From: Leclercia adecarboxylata
GTDB lineage: Bacteria > Pseudomonadota > Gammaproteobacteria > Enterobacterales > Enterobacteriaceae
Direction: 5' to 3'
Assembly: GCA_002360945.1 (NCBI GenBank)
Contig: DERO01000022.1
Span: forward strand, 1 to 64,000
Length of the DNA: 64,000 bases
Shown here: positions 25,302 to 32,676 of the stretch, piece by piece
Position numbering within the stretch: position 1 is the first letter of the stretch
Layout of the letters: every line of letters starts with the position of its first letter
Program-made: the position numbers and the translations under genes
Notes under the pieces: model-generated
What the model was told of the DNA's origin: nothing
Database searches by the model: none
The model's input: only the letters and a program-made list of their open reading frames with translations

Positions 25302-26375
25302 CTATCCCGGTAAGCGGCTTTTTGGTCGGCCCGGGCCAAGCAGGATCGCCAGCTTGCTGCCCCCCTGAGTGGTCTCCATCCAGATCTTACAGACGCTGGT
25401 CAGCGGCACGGACAACAGCATCCCCACCGGGCCGAGTAACCAGCCCCAGATCAGTAACGACAGGAACACCACCATGGTGGACATCCCCAGCCGGTGGCCC
25501 ATCATTCGGGGCTCAACGATATTGCCCAGCACCATATGGACGATCAGGAACAGCGCCCCCACCATGGCGCACTCATAGAGGCCATTAAACAGAAACGCCT
25601 GGATCATCGGCGGGACGGCGGAGATCACCGCGCCAATATTGGGCACATAGTTGAGGAGGAAGGCCAGCACGCCCCACATCAGGGCAAACTGTACCCCCAG
25701 CAGCGTCAGCCCCAGCCAGACAATCGCCCCCGTCCAGAGGCTTAACAGCGTTTTCAGCGCCAGATAGTGGGACACGCCCTTCAGCGCCCGGTGCAGGCCG
25801 GCGATGTGGATCTGCGGGTTATTGAGGGCAAAACGCATTTTGTACGGCACGTGGCGAACTTCAAATAGCATAAAGACCACCGTCATCACCAGCAGCAGGA
25901 CGCTGGCCATCGCCCCGGAAAGCTGAGTCATCAGCGCGGTGGCAAAGGTCATCACCTTTTCCGAGTCCATTCGCTTCAGCATTCGCTCCGGGGAGATATG
26001 CAGATTGAGAAACGGGAACATCTCCTGCAGATCGACAAGCTTGCGCGTCAGCTCTTTATTGTATTTCGGCAGCAGGGCGGCAAATTCATTGAGCGAGGCC
26101 GCCAGCACCCCAAACAGCGCCGTCAGGCCAATCAGCATCACCACTACCACAATGGTGATGGCTACCGGGCGGCTGACCCCGCGGCGCAAAAACCAGGTGA
26201 CAAGGGGGTTGAGAACAATGGCGAAAAAGAGCGCCAGCAGCAGCTGCACCAGAATATCCGCGGCGGCGTGAATACCTGCGAGGATCACCACCAGGCAGGC
26301 CAGTTTGAGCAGAATGTGAAGACCGGATTTATCAGGCTGTGTAAGACCCGGCTTACCGGGTGGCGTGGTTAACAT
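25302..26375 (-). CDS. yhhT: YhhT, AI-2E (UPF0118) family transporter
   Basis: Inner-membrane protein of 357 aa of the AI-2 exporter/UPF0118 family, with about eight hydrophobic segments in the usual pattern: three at the N-terminus, a long hydrophilic stretch (about 95-145), then five. The family signature LNYVPNIGAVIS lies near residue 242. The substrate of YhhT is not known. In E. coli it lies between yhhS and acpT; the same neighbours are kept here with the ape genes inserted on the acpT side. Confidence 0.92.
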   Translation of the reverse strand: MLTTPPGKPGLTQPDKSGLHILLKLACLVVILAGIHAAADILVQLLLALFFAIVLNPLVTWFLRRGVSRPVAITIVVVVMLIGLTALFGVLAASLNEFAALLPKYNKELTRKLVDLQEMFPFLNLHISPERMLKRMDSEKVMTFATALMTQLSGAMASVLLLVMTVVFMLFEVRHVPYKMRFALNNPQIHIAGLHRALKGVSHYLALKTLLSLWTGAIVWLGLTLLGVQFALMWGVLAFLLNYVPNIGAVISAVPPMIQAFLFNGLYECAMVGALFLIVHMVLGNIVEPRMMGHRLGMSTMVVFLSLLIWGWLLGPVGMLLSVPLTSVCKIWMETTQGGSKLAILLGPGRPKSRLPG

Positions 26376-26517
26376 AGTGTTTCCTCTTATAAGATGCTCA
26401 TAAGTGTAGTGCGCGCGCAGCGCTTCGGCGGAGGCCGTTAATCTTAAAGTCGCTGCTGCATTTCAGCTCCTGTCATGGTAATAGTGAAACACTGTTGTAA
26501 AAATTCTGGTGAACCTG

Positions 26518-27723
26518 ATGCCCGAACCCGCCGCCGAACCGGCACTGAGTGGATTACGCCTCAACCTGCGTATTGTTTCCGTCGTTATTTTCAACTTTGC
26601 CAGCTACCTGACCATCGGCCTGCCGCTGGCCGTGCTGCCGGGCTATGTCCATGACATCATGGGCTTTAGCGCCTTCTGGGCCGGCCTGGTGATCAGCCTG
26701 CAATACTTCGCCACCCTGTTAAGCCGCCCCTATGCCGGACGCTATGCCGATCTGTTTGGCCCGAAAAGCATTGTGGTGCTGGGGCTCTGCGGCTGCTTCC
26801 TGAGCGGGGTGAGCTATTTCCTCGCCGGGTTAACCAGCGCCTGGCCGATGGTGAGCCTGGCGCTGCTCTGTCTGGGGCGGGTGATCCTAGGGGTCGGGCA
26901 GAGCCTCGCCGGAACCGGCTCCACGCTCTGGGGGGTCGGGGTGGTGGGGGCATCACATATCGGGCGGGTGATCTCCTGGAACGGGATCGTGACTTACGGC
27001 GCAATGGCGATGGGGGCCCCGCTCGGCGTGCTCTGCTATCGCTACACCGGCCTGAGCGGGCTGGCGCTCACCATTATGGTGGTGGCGCTGCTGGCGATTC
27101 TGTTTGCGCTGCCGCGACCAAAAGTCAAAGCCAGCAAAGGCAAGCCGATGCCGTTTCGCGCGGTGCTGGGGCGCGTCTGGCCCTACGGCATGGCGCTGGC
27201 CCTCGGCTCAGCGGGCTTTGGGGTGATCGCCACCTTCATCACCCTGTTCTACGCCGATAAAGGCTGGGACGGAGCGGCCTTTGCGTTGACCCTGTTCAGC
27301 TGTGCCTTCGTCGGGACGCGACTGCTGTTCCCGAACGGCATCAACCGGCTGGGCGGGCTGAACGTTGCCATCATCTGCTTCAGCGTTGAGATTGTCGGCC
27401 TGCTGCTGACCGGCATCGCCGATGCGCCCTGGATGGCGCGGACAGGGGTGTTCCTCGCGGGAGCAGGCTTCTCGCTGGTGTTCCCGGCGCTGGGAGTAGT
27501 AGCGGTCAAAGCAGTGCCGCAGCAGAATCAGGGCGCGGCGCTGGCGACCTACACGGTATTTATGGATATGTCGCTCGGGATCACCGGACCGCTGGCCGGG
27601 CTGGTGATGGCATGGGCCGGTGTGCCGGTTATCTATCTGGCGGCAGCGGGGCTGGTGGCGGTGGCGTTACTGCTGACGTGGCGGCTAAAAAAATGGCCTC
27701 CGGTGGAGGCCATTTCATCGTGA
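26518..27723 (+). CDS. yhhS: YhhS, MFS efflux transporter
   Basis: Major facilitator superfamily drug/sugar efflux protein of about 401 aa with twelve hydrophobic segments and the motif GRYADLFGPKSI in the loop between helices 2 and 3. E. coli YhhS has been linked to arabinose and glyphosate efflux. I prefer the ATG at 26518 (MPEPAAEP, as in E. coli); the GTG at 26509 has no ribosome site. The last codons (KKWPPVEAISS) are written in the stem of the dcrB terminator. Confidence 0.93.
   Translation: MPEPAAEPALSGLRLNLRIVSVVIFNFASYLTIGLPLAVLPGYVHDIMGFSAFWAGLVISLQYFATLLSRPYAGRYADLFGPKSIVVLGLCGCFLSGVSYFLAGLTSAWPMVSLALLCLGRVILGVGQSLAGTGSTLWGVGVVGASHIGRVISWNGIVTYGAMAMGAPLGVLCYRYTGLSGLALTIMVVALLAILFALPRPKVKASKGKPMPFRAVLGRVWPYGMALALGSAGFGVIATFITLFYADKGWDGAAFALTLFSCAFVGTRLLFPNGINRLGGLNVAIICFSVEIVGLLLTGIADAPWMARTGVFLAGAGFSLVFPALGVVAVKAVPQQNQGAALATYTVFMDMSLGITGPLAGLVMAWAGVPVIYLAAAGLVAVALLLTWRLKKWPPVEAISS
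27684..27715 (-). terminator. dcrB terminator embedded in the yhhS coding end
   Basis: Perfect 11-bp stem AAATGGCCTCC / GGAGGCCATTT at 27691-27715, followed on the minus strand by T residues. It lies 13 bp past the dcrB stop but inside the yhhS reading frame. Confidence 0.8.
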
Positions 27724-27727
27724 GAAC

Positions 27728-28285
27728 TTACTGAATCACGAGGGTATTGATGATGTTCTCTGCGGCAGTTTGCGCTTTCTGCTGATCGTCAGCAGGCAGC
27801 GTGATCTGCAGGGTCAGCAGTTTGTTGTCCACTTTACCCAGCACCACGGAAGAGTAAGCGGTCTGGCCTTTGGCAGAGATAATGCTGTCCAGTTGTTGCA
27901 GCTTGTGGCCTTTCAGCTCGATGGCTTTGTTGGTCACGACCTGCAACTGCGGGTCGCGGCTACGCTGCTGATCTTCCAGACGTTTCGCCAGCACGCCCAG
28001 GTCTTCATTGGTGTCATCGCCGACGATCACAATCACCGCTTTTTGCCCGGTGGCATCGGAATAGACGTGCATGTTGTTGGCCTGGGTGCCCAGCTTGCCG
28101 CTCTGATCGGTCATATCCGCCGGCAGAGAGAAGCTGAGTTTGCCATCCATCAGGCTGACCGGTTGACCCGTGGCGTTGCTTTCAGCAGACGCAGCCTGAG
28201 CAGGCGTTTTGGTGTCGCTGTTATCACAGGCTGCCAGCCCCATCACCAGCAGGCCAATCCCGACATATTTAACCAGATTGCGCAT
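27728..28285 (-). CDS. dcrB: DcrB lipoprotein
   Basis: Inner-membrane-anchored periplasmic lipoprotein of 185 aa, required in E. coli for infection by phages C1 and C6 and for normal lipoprotein maturation. The lipobox is GLAAC with Cys20 after [15 protein letters not shown]. The start is the ATG at 28285 with GGAAG upstream; the longer frame to 28339 lacks support. It lies between yhhS (convergent) and yhhQ, as in E. coli. Confidence 0.95.
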   Translation of the reverse strand: MRNLVKYVGIGLLVMGLAACDNSDTKTPAQAASAESNATGQPVSLMDGKLSFSLPADMTDQSGKLGTQANNMHVYSDATGQKAVIVIVGDDTNEDLGVLAKRLEDQQRSRDPQLQVVTNKAIELKGHKLQQLDSIISAKGQTAYSSVVLGKVDNKLLTLQITLPADDQQKAQTAAENIINTLVIQ

Positions 28286-28357
28286 TACATTCTTCCTTTC
28301 GATAAACGGCCATAACGGCGCATCAATCCATCTTATCACAACTGTTCAGGGGAACCC

Positions 28358-29023
28358 TTAACCAGCCTGCAATCCCGGGATTTCAGATTTATCCGCGAAT
28401 CTTTTCAGCAACATATTCAGCAGCACGCCGTACATCGGCAGGAAGAAGACCAGGCTGATAAGCACCTTAAAGACGTAGTCCACGAGCGCAATTTCCATCC
28501 AGTGCTGCGCCATGAATGCATCCGGACTGCGCCAGAAGGCGATGAAGAAAAAGGCCAGGGTGTCGCTGACGTTGCCAAACAGCGTGGAGGCGGTCGGGGC
28601 CATCCACCAGCGATGGTTCTGCCGCAGGCGGTTAAACACATGCACGTCGAGGATCTGTCCCAGCGCATAGGCCATAAAGCTGGCGGCGGCGATACGGGCG
28701 ACGAACAGGTTGAAGTGCGTCAGCGCCTCAAAGCCCTGCCAGCTGCCCATATAGAACAGGGACGAAATCACGTACGAAACGAACAGCGCCGGGAGCATGA
28801 CGGCAAAGATAATGCGTCGGGCCAGTGGTGCGCCAAAGATACGGACGGTGAGATCGGTTGCAAGGAAGATAAACGGGAAACTGAACGCACCCCAGGTGGT
28901 ATGAAAACCAAAAATGGAGATCGGCAGCTGCACCAGATAGTTACTGGAGGTGATCACCAGCAGATGAAAAAGCGAAAGCCAGAACAACGCTTTTACGCGC
29001 TGCGATTGAGAGAACTGCGTCAT
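28358..29023 (-). CDS. yhhQ: Queuosine precursor transporter YhhQ
   Basis: Inner-membrane importer for the queuosine precursors preQ0/preQ1, 221 aa with about six hydrophobic helices (ECF-type YhhQ/VUT-1 fold). Sequence TDLTVRIFG (about residues 51-59) is typical. The start is the ATG at 29023 with AAAGGT upstream; the upstream extension is not supported. A 144-bp palindromic element lies directly ahead, between it and tusA. Confidence 0.93.
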   Translation of the reverse strand: MTQFSQSQRVKALFWLSLFHLLVITSSNYLVQLPISIFGFHTTWGAFSFPFIFLATDLTVRIFGAPLARRIIFAVMLPALFVSYVISSLFYMGSWQGFEALTHFNLFVARIAAASFMAYALGQILDVHVFNRLRQNHRWWMAPTASTLFGNVSDTLAFFFIAFWRSPDAFMAQHWMEIALVDYVFKVLISLVFFLPMYGVLLNMLLKRFADKSEIPGLQAG

Positions 29024-29068
29024 ATTGTGACCTTTTTGATTAGAATTTGGGGTGAGGGAACCCAATAT

Positions 29069-29212
29069 GAATCTGGCCCATTAGGCTATTTTATTCGCCA
29101 TTCTGAATCCGGGCAGTGCTCGAAATCCTCACGTACTAAGTGTACGCTCCGGTTTCTGCGCGCTGTCCGTCTCCAGACTGGCTTCAACAATAACGCCTAA
29201 TGGGCCAGATTC
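29069..29212. repeat. 144-bp palindromic element with perfect 18-bp ends, between yhhQ and tusA
   Basis: The terminal arms GAATCTGGCCCATTAGGC (29069-29086) and their exact reverse complement (29195-29212) enclose about 108 bp whose flanking parts also pair imperfectly and whose centre has CGTAC/GTACG. The whole segment folds as one long hairpin. It has no reading frame of note. It may be a palindromic repeat element or a structured RNA ahead of yhhQ. Confidence 0.7.
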
Positions 29213-29341
29213 TGAAAGCCGCCGCATGATACTGCTTTGACTGCAGTTTGCAATGGCTAATTTTCACGCAATCGTTAACCTGGTTTGCTTTGCCCGGCTC
29301 GCGGCGTAAACTACTGCCGTTTTTATCTGGACGAGACCAAG

Positions 29342-29584
29342 ATGACCGATCTGTTTACCCACCCGGACCACACCCTTGATGCCCAGGGCCTGCGCTGCCC
29401 GGAACCCGTCATGATGGTGCGCAAAACCGTGCGCACGATGCAATCCGGCGAAACGCTGTTAATTATTGCCGACGATCCGGCCACAACCCGCGATATTCCG
29501 GGCTTTTGTACCTTTATGGAACATGAGCTGCTGGCGCAGGAGACCGGGGCGCTGCCGTATCGGTATCTGATTCGCAAAGGCTAA
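29342..29584 (+). CDS. tusA: Sulfur carrier protein TusA
   Basis: Cytoplasmic sulfur-transfer protein of 80 aa that takes persulfide sulfur from IscS and passes it to TusBCD for 2-thiouridine modification of tRNA; it also feeds molybdenum cofactor synthesis. The active Cys lies in [13 protein letters not shown] (Cys near residue 19). The start is ATG 29342. It is divergent from yhhQ and lies on the same strand as the TRAP operon, with a BIME between them. In E. coli it is adjacent to zntA; here a transporter operon is inserted. Confidence 0.97.
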   Translation: MTDLFTHPDHTLDAQGLRCPEPVMMVRKTVRTMQSGETLLIIADDPATTRDIPGFCTFMEHELLAQETGALPYRYLIRKG

Positions 29585-29593
29585 TGCCATTTT

Positions 29594-29659
29594 GCCCGGC
29601 GGCGCTTCGCTTGCACGGGCCTACGCGTAGGCCGGGTAAGGCGTAGCCGCCACCCGGCA
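29594..29659. repeat. BIME (two inverted REP units) after tusA
   Basis: GCCCGGCGGCGCTTCGCTTGCACGGGCCTAC joined to the inverse GTAGGCCGGGTAAGGCGTAGCCGCCACCCGGC. Typical REP-pair of Enterobacteriaceae. Confidence 0.85.
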
Positions 29660-29708
29660 TGACCGCCGCCACAAATCTAAACCACCATTTCATTTTTTGG
29701 CGCTTTTT

Positions 29709-29765
29709 GTGAAGTGCTTCACCCTCGCTTTCCAGGCCGTAGTCTAGTTATTAAACGTATAACTA
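29709..29765. promoter_or_regulatory. Two palindromic operator candidates upstream of the TRAP operon
   Basis: GTGAAG-TG-CTTCAC at 29709-29722 and TAGTTAT-N7-ATAACTA at 29745-29765, both ahead of the dctP start at 29811. They look like binding sites for dimeric regulators. No regulator gene is adjacent, so the protein that binds them would be encoded elsewhere. Confidence 0.45.
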
Positions 29766-29810
29766 AAACGACGTTTCGATACCTACCCTCACTACCCTGG
29801 AGTTGACTCG

Positions 29811-30782
29811 ATGAAAACGACCCTCAAGCCGTTGCTGGCCGCGCTGTGTCTGTCTGCTGTCGCTGCCTCTGTTTCTGCTCAAACCATTAAAGCCGCCGAC
29901 GTGCATCCCGAAGGCTACCCGAACGTGGTGGCGGTGCAGCACATGGGTGAAAAACTCAAACAACAAACCGACGGCAAGCTGGAGATGAAAGTCTTCCCCG
30001 GCGGCGTGCTGGGGGATGAAAAGCAGATGATTGAGCAGGCCCAGCTGGGCGCCATCGATATCATCCGTGTCTCCATGGCGCCGGTGGCCGCGATCCTGCC
30101 GGATATCGAAGTCTTTACGCTGCCCTACGTCTTCCGCGATGAAGACCATATGCACAAAGTGATCGACGGCGATATCGGCAAGCAGATCGGCGAGAAGCTG
30201 ACCGCCAACCCGAAATCCCGTCTGGTGTTCCTCGGCTGGATGGACTCCGGCACGCGTAACCTGATCACCAAGAATCCGGTGGTGAAACCGGAGGATCTGA
30301 AAGGGATGAAGATCCGCGTTCAGGGCAGCCCGGTGGCGCTGGCCACGCTGAAAGACATGGGGGCTAACTCGGTGGCGATGGGGGTCAGCGAAGTCTACAG
30401 CGGGATGCAGACCGGGGTAATTGATGGTGCGGAAAACAACCCGCCAACCTTTGTCGCCCACAACTACATGCCGGTGGCGAAAAACTACACCCTCAGCGGC
30501 CACTTTATCACCCCGGAAATGCTGCTCTACTCCAAAGTGAAGTGGGACAAGCTGAGCGCCGATGAGCAGGAAAAGATTAAGACCCTGGCCCGTGAAGCAC
30601 AGATGGAGCAGCGCAAACTCTGGCAAGCCTACAACACCCAGGCGCTGGAAAAAATGAAGGCCGGCGGCGTGCAGTTCCATGACATCGACAAGTCGGTGTT
30701 TATCAAAGCGACGGAGCCGGTGCGCGCCCAGTATGGCGACAAGCATCAGGATCTGATGAAAGCGATCGCTGACGTCCAGTAA
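29811..30782 (+). CDS. TRAP transporter substrate-binding protein (DctP family)
   Basis: Periplasmic solute-binding protein of 323 aa for a tripartite ATP-independent (TRAP) importer of an organic acid. The signal peptide ends near SVSA-QT (about residue 23). The DctP-family core GMKIRVQGSPVALATLKDMGANSVAMGVSEVYSGMQ-type region (near 164-199) holds the Arg that binds the substrate carboxylate, followed by GVIDGAENNP. The substrate could be a C4-dicarboxylate or sugar acid and cannot be fixed from sequence. It is the first gene of a three-gene operon; the ribosome site is CTGGAG. Confidence 0.9.
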   Translation: MKTTLKPLLAALCLSAVAASVSAQTIKAADVHPEGYPNVVAVQHMGEKLKQQTDGKLEMKVFPGGVLGDEKQMIEQAQLGAIDIIRVSMAPVAAILPDIEVFTLPYVFRDEDHMHKVIDGDIGKQIGEKLTANPKSRLVFLGWMDSGTRNLITKNPVVKPEDLKGMKIRVQGSPVALATLKDMGANSVAMGVSEVYSGMQTGVIDGAENNPPTFVAHNYMPVAKNYTLSGHFITPEMLLYSKVKWDKLSADEQEKIKTLAREAQMEQRKLWQAYNTQALEKMKAGGVQFHDIDKSVFIKATEPVRAQYGDKHQDLMKAIADVQ

Positions 30783-30801
30783 CCCTCTGCGTGGAGGACG
30801 T

Positions 30802-31311
30802 ATGTCCGAACACTATCTGAAGTGGATGGATCGCCTGTACCTGCTCGCCATGGCCGTGGCGGGCGTTTCGTTGCTGGTGATGACCATCGTGATCCCGATT
30901 GGGATTTTTTCCCGCTACGTCCTCAATCGTGGCGAGTCCTGGCCGGAGCCGATCGCCATTATCTGCATGGTGACCTTTACCTTTATCGGCGCGGCGGTGG
31001 GCTACCGCGCCGGATCGCATATCGCGGTAAACATGCTCACCGACCGCCTGCCTGCGGCGTTAAAAACGCTGTGCGCCAAGGTGGTGGATGTGCTGATGCT
31101 GCTGATTTCGCTGATCATCTTCTGGTACAGCTATCTGCTCTGCATCGAACTGTGGGAACAGCCGGTGGCGGAGTTCCCGGTGCTGACCTCCGGCGAGAGC
31201 TATCTGCCGCTGCCCATCGGCTCAGCGATCCTCATTTTGTTTGTCCTTGAGCGCCTGCTGTTTGGCTCCCAGGAAAACCGTCCGGTCGTGCTGATCGGCA
31301 ACCACAGTTAA
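30802..31311 (+). CDS. TRAP transporter small permease (DctQ family)
   Basis: Inner-membrane small subunit of 169 aa with four predicted helices, near residues 12-33, 50-70, 90-115 and 137-155. Members of this family bridge the binding protein and the large permease. It lies 19 bp after dctP and 10 bp before dctM, all three co-oriented, so the full TRAP set is present. Confidence 0.9.
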   Translation: MSEHYLKWMDRLYLLAMAVAGVSLLVMTIVIPIGIFSRYVLNRGESWPEPIAIICMVTFTFIGAAVGYRAGSHIAVNMLTDRLPAALKTLCAKVVDVLMLLISLIIFWYSYLLCIELWEQPVAEFPVLTSGESYLPLPIGSAILILFVLERLLFGSQENRPVVLIGNHS

Positions 31312-31321
31312 GGGGTGAATT

Positions 31322-32608
31322 ATGGATGCGTTTGTTTTGCTCTTCACCCTCGCCATTTTGCTGGCGCTGGGGATGCCGGTAGCCTTTGCCGTCGGGTTAA
31401 GTGCGGTGGCCGGGGCGCTGTGGATCGATCTGCCGCTGGAAGCGCTGATGATCCAGATCACCAGCGGGGTGAATAAATTTACCCTGCTGGCGATCCCGTT
31501 CTTTATCCTCGCCGGGGCAATCATGGCGGAAGGGGGCATTGCCCGCCGGCTGGTGAACTTTGCCTATATCTTTGTCGGCTTTATTCGCGGCGGGCTGTCG
31601 CTGGTGAATATCGTCGCCTCGACCTTCTTCGGCGCGATTTCGGGCTCGTCGGTGGCGGATACCGCCTCCATCGGCAGCGTGATGATCCCGGAGATGGAGA
31701 AGAAAGGCTATCCGCGTGAATACGCGGCTGCGGTGACCGCCAGCGGCTCGGTGCAGGCGATTCTGATCCCACCCAGCCATAACTCGGTGATCTACTCCCT
31801 GGCGGCAGGCGGGACGGTGTCGATTGCGACGCTGTTTATCGCCGGGGTGCTGCCGGGGCTGCTGCTGGGGCTGTGCCTGATGATCCTGTGCCTGGGCTTT
31901 GCCCATAAGCGCGGGTACCCGAAAGGTGAGCGGATCCCCTTTAAGCAGGCGCTGAAGATCTTCTTCGATGCCCTGTGGGGACTGATGACGGTGGTGATCA
32001 TTCTCGGCGGCATTTTGTCGGGGATCTTTACCGCCACCGAATCCGCAGCCGTCGCCTGCCTGTGGGCGTTCTTTGTCACCATGTTTATCTACCGCGACTA
32101 CAAGTGGAGCGAGCTGCCGAAGCTGATGTGCCGCACGGTGAAGACGGTGACGATCGTGATGATCCTGATCGGCTTCGCGGCGGCGTTTGGCGCGGTGATG
32201 ACCTACATGCAACTGCCGATGCGGATCACCGAGTTCTTCACCTCGCTCTCGGACAACAAGTACGTGATCCTGATGTACCTCAACGTCATGCTGCTGCTGA
32301 TTGGCACCCTGATGGACATGGCGCCGATCATCCTGATCCTGACCCCGGTGCTGCTGCCAGTGACCAACTCGCTGGGCATCGATCCGGTGCATTTCGGGAT
32401 GATCATGATGGTCAACCTCGGGATCGGGCTGATTACGCCGCCGGTGGGGTCAGTGCTGTTTGTCGCCAGCGCGGTGAGTAAGCAGAAGATCGAAACCGTG
32501 GTCCGGGCGATGCTGCCGTTCTACGGCGCGCTGCTGCTGGTGCTGGGGATGGTGACCTACATCCCGGCGATATCGCTGTGGCTGCCGCGAATGTTGGGAA
32601 TGCAGTAG
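31322..32608 (+). CDS. TRAP transporter large permease (DctM family)
   Basis: Main transport subunit of 428 aa with about twelve hydrophobic segments; it is Na+-driven in known TRAP systems. Family signatures are GSSVADTASIGSVMIPEM (near residues 106-123) and GLITPPVGSVLFV (near 358-370). It is the last gene of the operon and ends just before a repeat unit and convergent zntA. It is full-length with no sign of decay. Confidence 0.92.
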   Translation: MDAFVLLFTLAILLALGMPVAFAVGLSAVAGALWIDLPLEALMIQITSGVNKFTLLAIPFFILAGAIMAEGGIARRLVNFAYIFVGFIRGGLSLVNIVASTFFGAISGSSVADTASIGSVMIPEMEKKGYPREYAAAVTASGSVQAILIPPSHNSVIYSLAAGGTVSIATLFIAGVLPGLLLGLCLMILCLGFAHKRGYPKGERIPFKQALKIFFDALWGLMTVVIILGGILSGIFTATESAAVACLWAFFVTMFIYRDYKWSELPKLMCRTVKTVTIVMILIGFAAAFGAVMTYMQLPMRITEFFTSLSDNKYVILMYLNVMLLLIGTLMDMAPIILILTPVLLPVTNSLGIDPVHFGMIMMVNLGIGLITPPVGSVLFVASAVSKQKIETVVRAMLPFYGALLLVLGMVTYIPAISLWLPRMLGMQ

Positions 32609-32622
32609 CCGTTGTGTTTTCT

Positions 32623-32669
32623 CCCTCTCCCTGTGGGAGAGGGTTGGGGTGAGGGCATCAGGCCGCACC
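32623..32669. repeat. Dispersed CCCTCTCCC-hairpin/GTGAGGGCATCAGGCCGC repeat, after dctM
   Basis: CCCTCTCCC-tgt-GGGAGAGGG hairpin followed by TTGGGGTGAGGGCATCAGGCCGCAC. It fills the gap between the convergent dctM and zntA genes and may serve as their terminator. Confidence 0.8.
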
Positions 32670-32676
32670 CCACTTT

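Noticed and set aside
29811..32608. Assigning the TRAP importer to sialic acid or 2,3-diketogulonate
   Set aside because: No catabolic genes for either sugar lie nearby and the binding-site residues do not decide the substrate.
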